DNA from: an uncultured Sphingobium sp.
GTDB taxonomy: Bacteria; Pseudomonadota; Alphaproteobacteria; Sphingomonadales; Sphingomonadaceae
Assembly: GCA_946479185.1 (NCBI GenBank)
Contig: CAMLFF010000001.1
Coordinates: 1 to 35,305 of the forward strand
Reading direction: 5' to 3'
Length of the DNA stretch: 35,305 nt
The translations under genes and the position numbers were made by a program. Shown here in pieces: positions 33,982 to 35,305 of this stretch. Under the pieces are notes generated by a model. It did no database searches. It was given only the letters and a program-made list of their open reading frames with translations, and was not told the DNA's origin. Every line of letters starts with the position of its first letter. The first letter of the stretch is position 1.

Positions 33982-34662
33982 TCAACTGGCATTATCGACC
34001 GCGGGCACGACCTTGATCTCGACCCGGCGATTTTGCGCCTTCCCATCCGGCGTTTCATTGCTGGCGATGGGCCGCGTTTCGCCATAGCCCATCGTCGCAA
34101 TGCGCACCGAAGCGATGCCGCGACCGCCAAGATAGCTGGAAACGCTCTGCGCGCGCCGCTCGGAGAGGGTCTGATTATAGGCCTCGGCGCCGTCGGAATC
34201 GGTATGACCGAGCACGTCGATCATGGTCTTGGGATATTCGGCGAGCGTTGTCGCAACCTGATCGAGCGTCGGCTGGAATTGCGGCTGGATGGTCGACTGA
34301 TTGGTCGCGAAGGTGATGCCCGATGGCATGCGGAGCAGCAGCTCATCACCCTGTCGCACAACGTCGATGCCGGTCCCCGCCGTGCGCTCACGCATCTTGC
34401 GCTCCTGCGCGTCCATATAGGCGCCAACGCCTGCACCCGCGACTGCACCAATGCCAGCGCCGACAATCTTTTCCGTGCGATCGCTGCGGCCACCGAGCAG
34501 ATCGCCCAGCAGATAGCCGCCCACCGCGCCGCCGACGCCGCCAATAGCAGCCTTGGAAATCGTGCGATTGCCGGTTTCGGGATCAGTGACGCAGCCACTC
34601 AATGCCAGTGCCGCGATAACGATCCCGGTGGTGGCGAATGCTGAAGTCTTGCGAACAATCAT
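33982..34662 (-). CDS. OmpA-family lipoprotein (YiaD-like)
   Basis: A 226-residue outer-membrane lipoprotein. The lipobox LSGC places the acylated residue at Cys24. A glycine-zipper segment (GGVGGAVGGYLLG, about 37-80) is followed by the OmpA peptidoglycan-binding domain: TFATNQSTIQPQF, VLGHTDSDG, NQTLSERRAQSVSSYL and NRRVEIKV. AGGAG six bases before the ATG at 34662 chooses this start, as the ATG at 34668 abuts the ribosome site. An EcfG-type promoter sits 44-68 bases upstream, so the gene is probably induced under general stress. Confidence 0.88.
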   Translation of the reverse strand: MIVRKTSAFATTGIVIAALALSGCVTDPETGNRTISKAAIGGVGGAVGGYLLGDLLGGRSDRTEKIVGAGIGAVAGAGVGAYMDAQERKMRERTAGTGIDVVRQGDELLLRMPSGITFATNQSTIQPQFQPTLDQVATTLAEYPKTMIDVLGHTDSDGAEAYNQTLSERRAQSVSSYLGGRGIASVRIATMGYGETRPIASNETPDGKAQNRRVEIKVVPAVDNAS

Positions 34663-34705
34663 GTTCATCTCCTGAAATTTTTATGCTTTGCCTGTGAACC
34701 GCTTA

Positions 34706-34730
34706 AACGGTTCATCGCATTGTGCGTTCC
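34706..34730 (-). promoter_or_regulatory. EcfG-type general stress sigma promoter
   Basis: On the minus strand GGAAC (34730-34726), 16 bases, then CGTT (34709-34706) match the alphaproteobacterial EcfG consensus GGAAC-N16/17-CGTT. The site is 44 bases upstream of the OmpA lipoprotein start, which leaves a leader of about 35 bases. It overlaps a perfect dyad TGAACCG-N6-CGGTTCA (34695-34714) that could bind a further regulator. Confidence 0.65.
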
Positions 34731-34846
34731 CTGAACCAGCTTTCCTGAACGCTGCACGAACGGATAAGACCCCGCGCGCGAACGCTGTGGTGTTTGTACA
34801 ATAATCAGCTATTGAACATGTATCTCCACCGATTTCTGATGAGGCC

Positions 34847-35305
34847 ATGTCCGCTTTCCCCTGGTTTGACGCTGCTATCGTTCTGGCCCTGATCGCGCTC
34901 AACGGCGTTTTCGCCATGTCAGAACTCGCGATTGTCTCCGCCCGCAGGCCGCGTCTGCAGGCTATGGCCAAGGGCGGCAAGCGCGGCGCCAGCATTGCAC
35001 TGAGCCTGAGCGCGGAGCCGGGGCGCTTCCTCTCCACGGTCCAGATCGGCATCACGCTCATCGGTATTCTTGCGGGTGCCTATTCGGGCGACAAGCTTGG
35101 CGGGCCGATTGGCGAGATCATGGCGCAGCTGGGCGTGCCGCTGCAATATGCGGACAATGTCGGCTTCACCATCGCCATCGTAGCGACGACCTATGCTTCA
35201 CTCATCATCGGTGAGCTGGTCCCCAAGCAGTTGGCCCTGCTCAACCCCGAGCCGCTGGCCTGCTTCATGGCGCCGTTCATGCTGCTCATCGCCAAGGTGG
35301 CCGCG
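34847..35305 (+). CDS. HlyC/CorC (DUF21, CNNM-like) membrane protein, partial
   Basis: The first 153 residues are present; the window edge cuts the rest. The DUF21 membrane domain begins at once: LIALNGVFAMSELAIVSARR near residue 14, FLSTVQIGITLIGILAGAYSG near 62, and GELVPKQLAL near 123, all typical of CNNM/CorC/HlyC proteins. The usual CBS pair and C-terminal transporter-associated domain would lie beyond the edge. Members are linked to magnesium or other divalent ion export. GAGG just before the ATG is the ribosome site. It is divergent from the OmpA lipoprotein gene. Confidence 0.85.
   Translation, partial: MSAFPWFDAAIVLALIALNGVFAMSELAIVSARRPRLQAMAKGGKRGASIALSLSAEPGRFLSTVQIGITLIGILAGAYSGDKLGGPIGEIMAQLGVPLQYADNVGFTIAIVATTYASLIIGELVPKQLALLNPEPLACFMAPFMLLIAKVAA

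Overview
The window is chromosomal DNA from a GC-rich alphaproteobacterium, most likely a sphingomonad (Sphingomonadales). This is inferred from the gene families and gene order (MesX/MesD, Cpa-type Tad pilus genes, DmeR/DmeF, a LigD-like SDR), from an EcfG-type promoter, and from two families of palindromic intergenic repeats. I cannot name the genus from this sequence alone. No rRNA, tRNA, CRISPR array, insertion sequence or phage gene was seen.

Left part (1-5.0 kb): an unidentified gene runs off the left edge. It is followed by a small exported protein and a 498-base gene-free stretch holding a 16-bp palindrome inside a 22-bp dyad and a strong stem-loop. This leads into mesX-mesD, which encode DUF1852 and a folate-independent core methionine synthase. 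Convergent to it is dmeR-dmeF, a cobalt/nickel sensor and efflux pair with a G-tract operator over the repressor start.

Catabolic part (5.2-14.6 kb): a LigD-like short-chain dehydrogenase and a medium-chain reductase are followed on the other strand by an amidohydrolase, a TfdA/TauD-like dioxygenase, a glycerate 2-kinase, a D-2-hydroxyacid (hydroxypyruvate/glyoxylate) dehydrogenase and a MarR regulator. The set looks like an accessory degradation cluster that may feed a released C2/C3 acid into glycolysis. A lipoprotein cytochrome c and a D-arginine-dehydrogenase-like flavoprotein close the region.

Pilus part (14.7-21.8 kb): cpaA, cpaB, cpaC (secretin), cpaD, cpaE, tadB, tadC, all on the plus strand. 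The motor ATPase gene cpaF/tadA, normally between cpaE and tadB, is absent, and no Flp pilin or TadE/F/G gene is in the window. A terminator follows tadC.

Right part (21.9-35.3 kb): manC, a 34-codon membrane peptide gene and galE (sugar nucleotides for surface polysaccharide); a CHAD protein; DUF1345 and DUF1176 proteins; 3-hydroxybutyryl-CoA dehydrogenase; a NupC-type nucleoside transporter divergent from a YhhQ-type queuosine-precursor transporter; then argB, yggT, DUF167, folD, an exported NTF2-like protein that seems to start at CTG, and marC. An OmpA-type lipoprotein with an EcfG-type stress promoter is divergent from a HlyC/CorC (DUF21) protein cut by the right edge.
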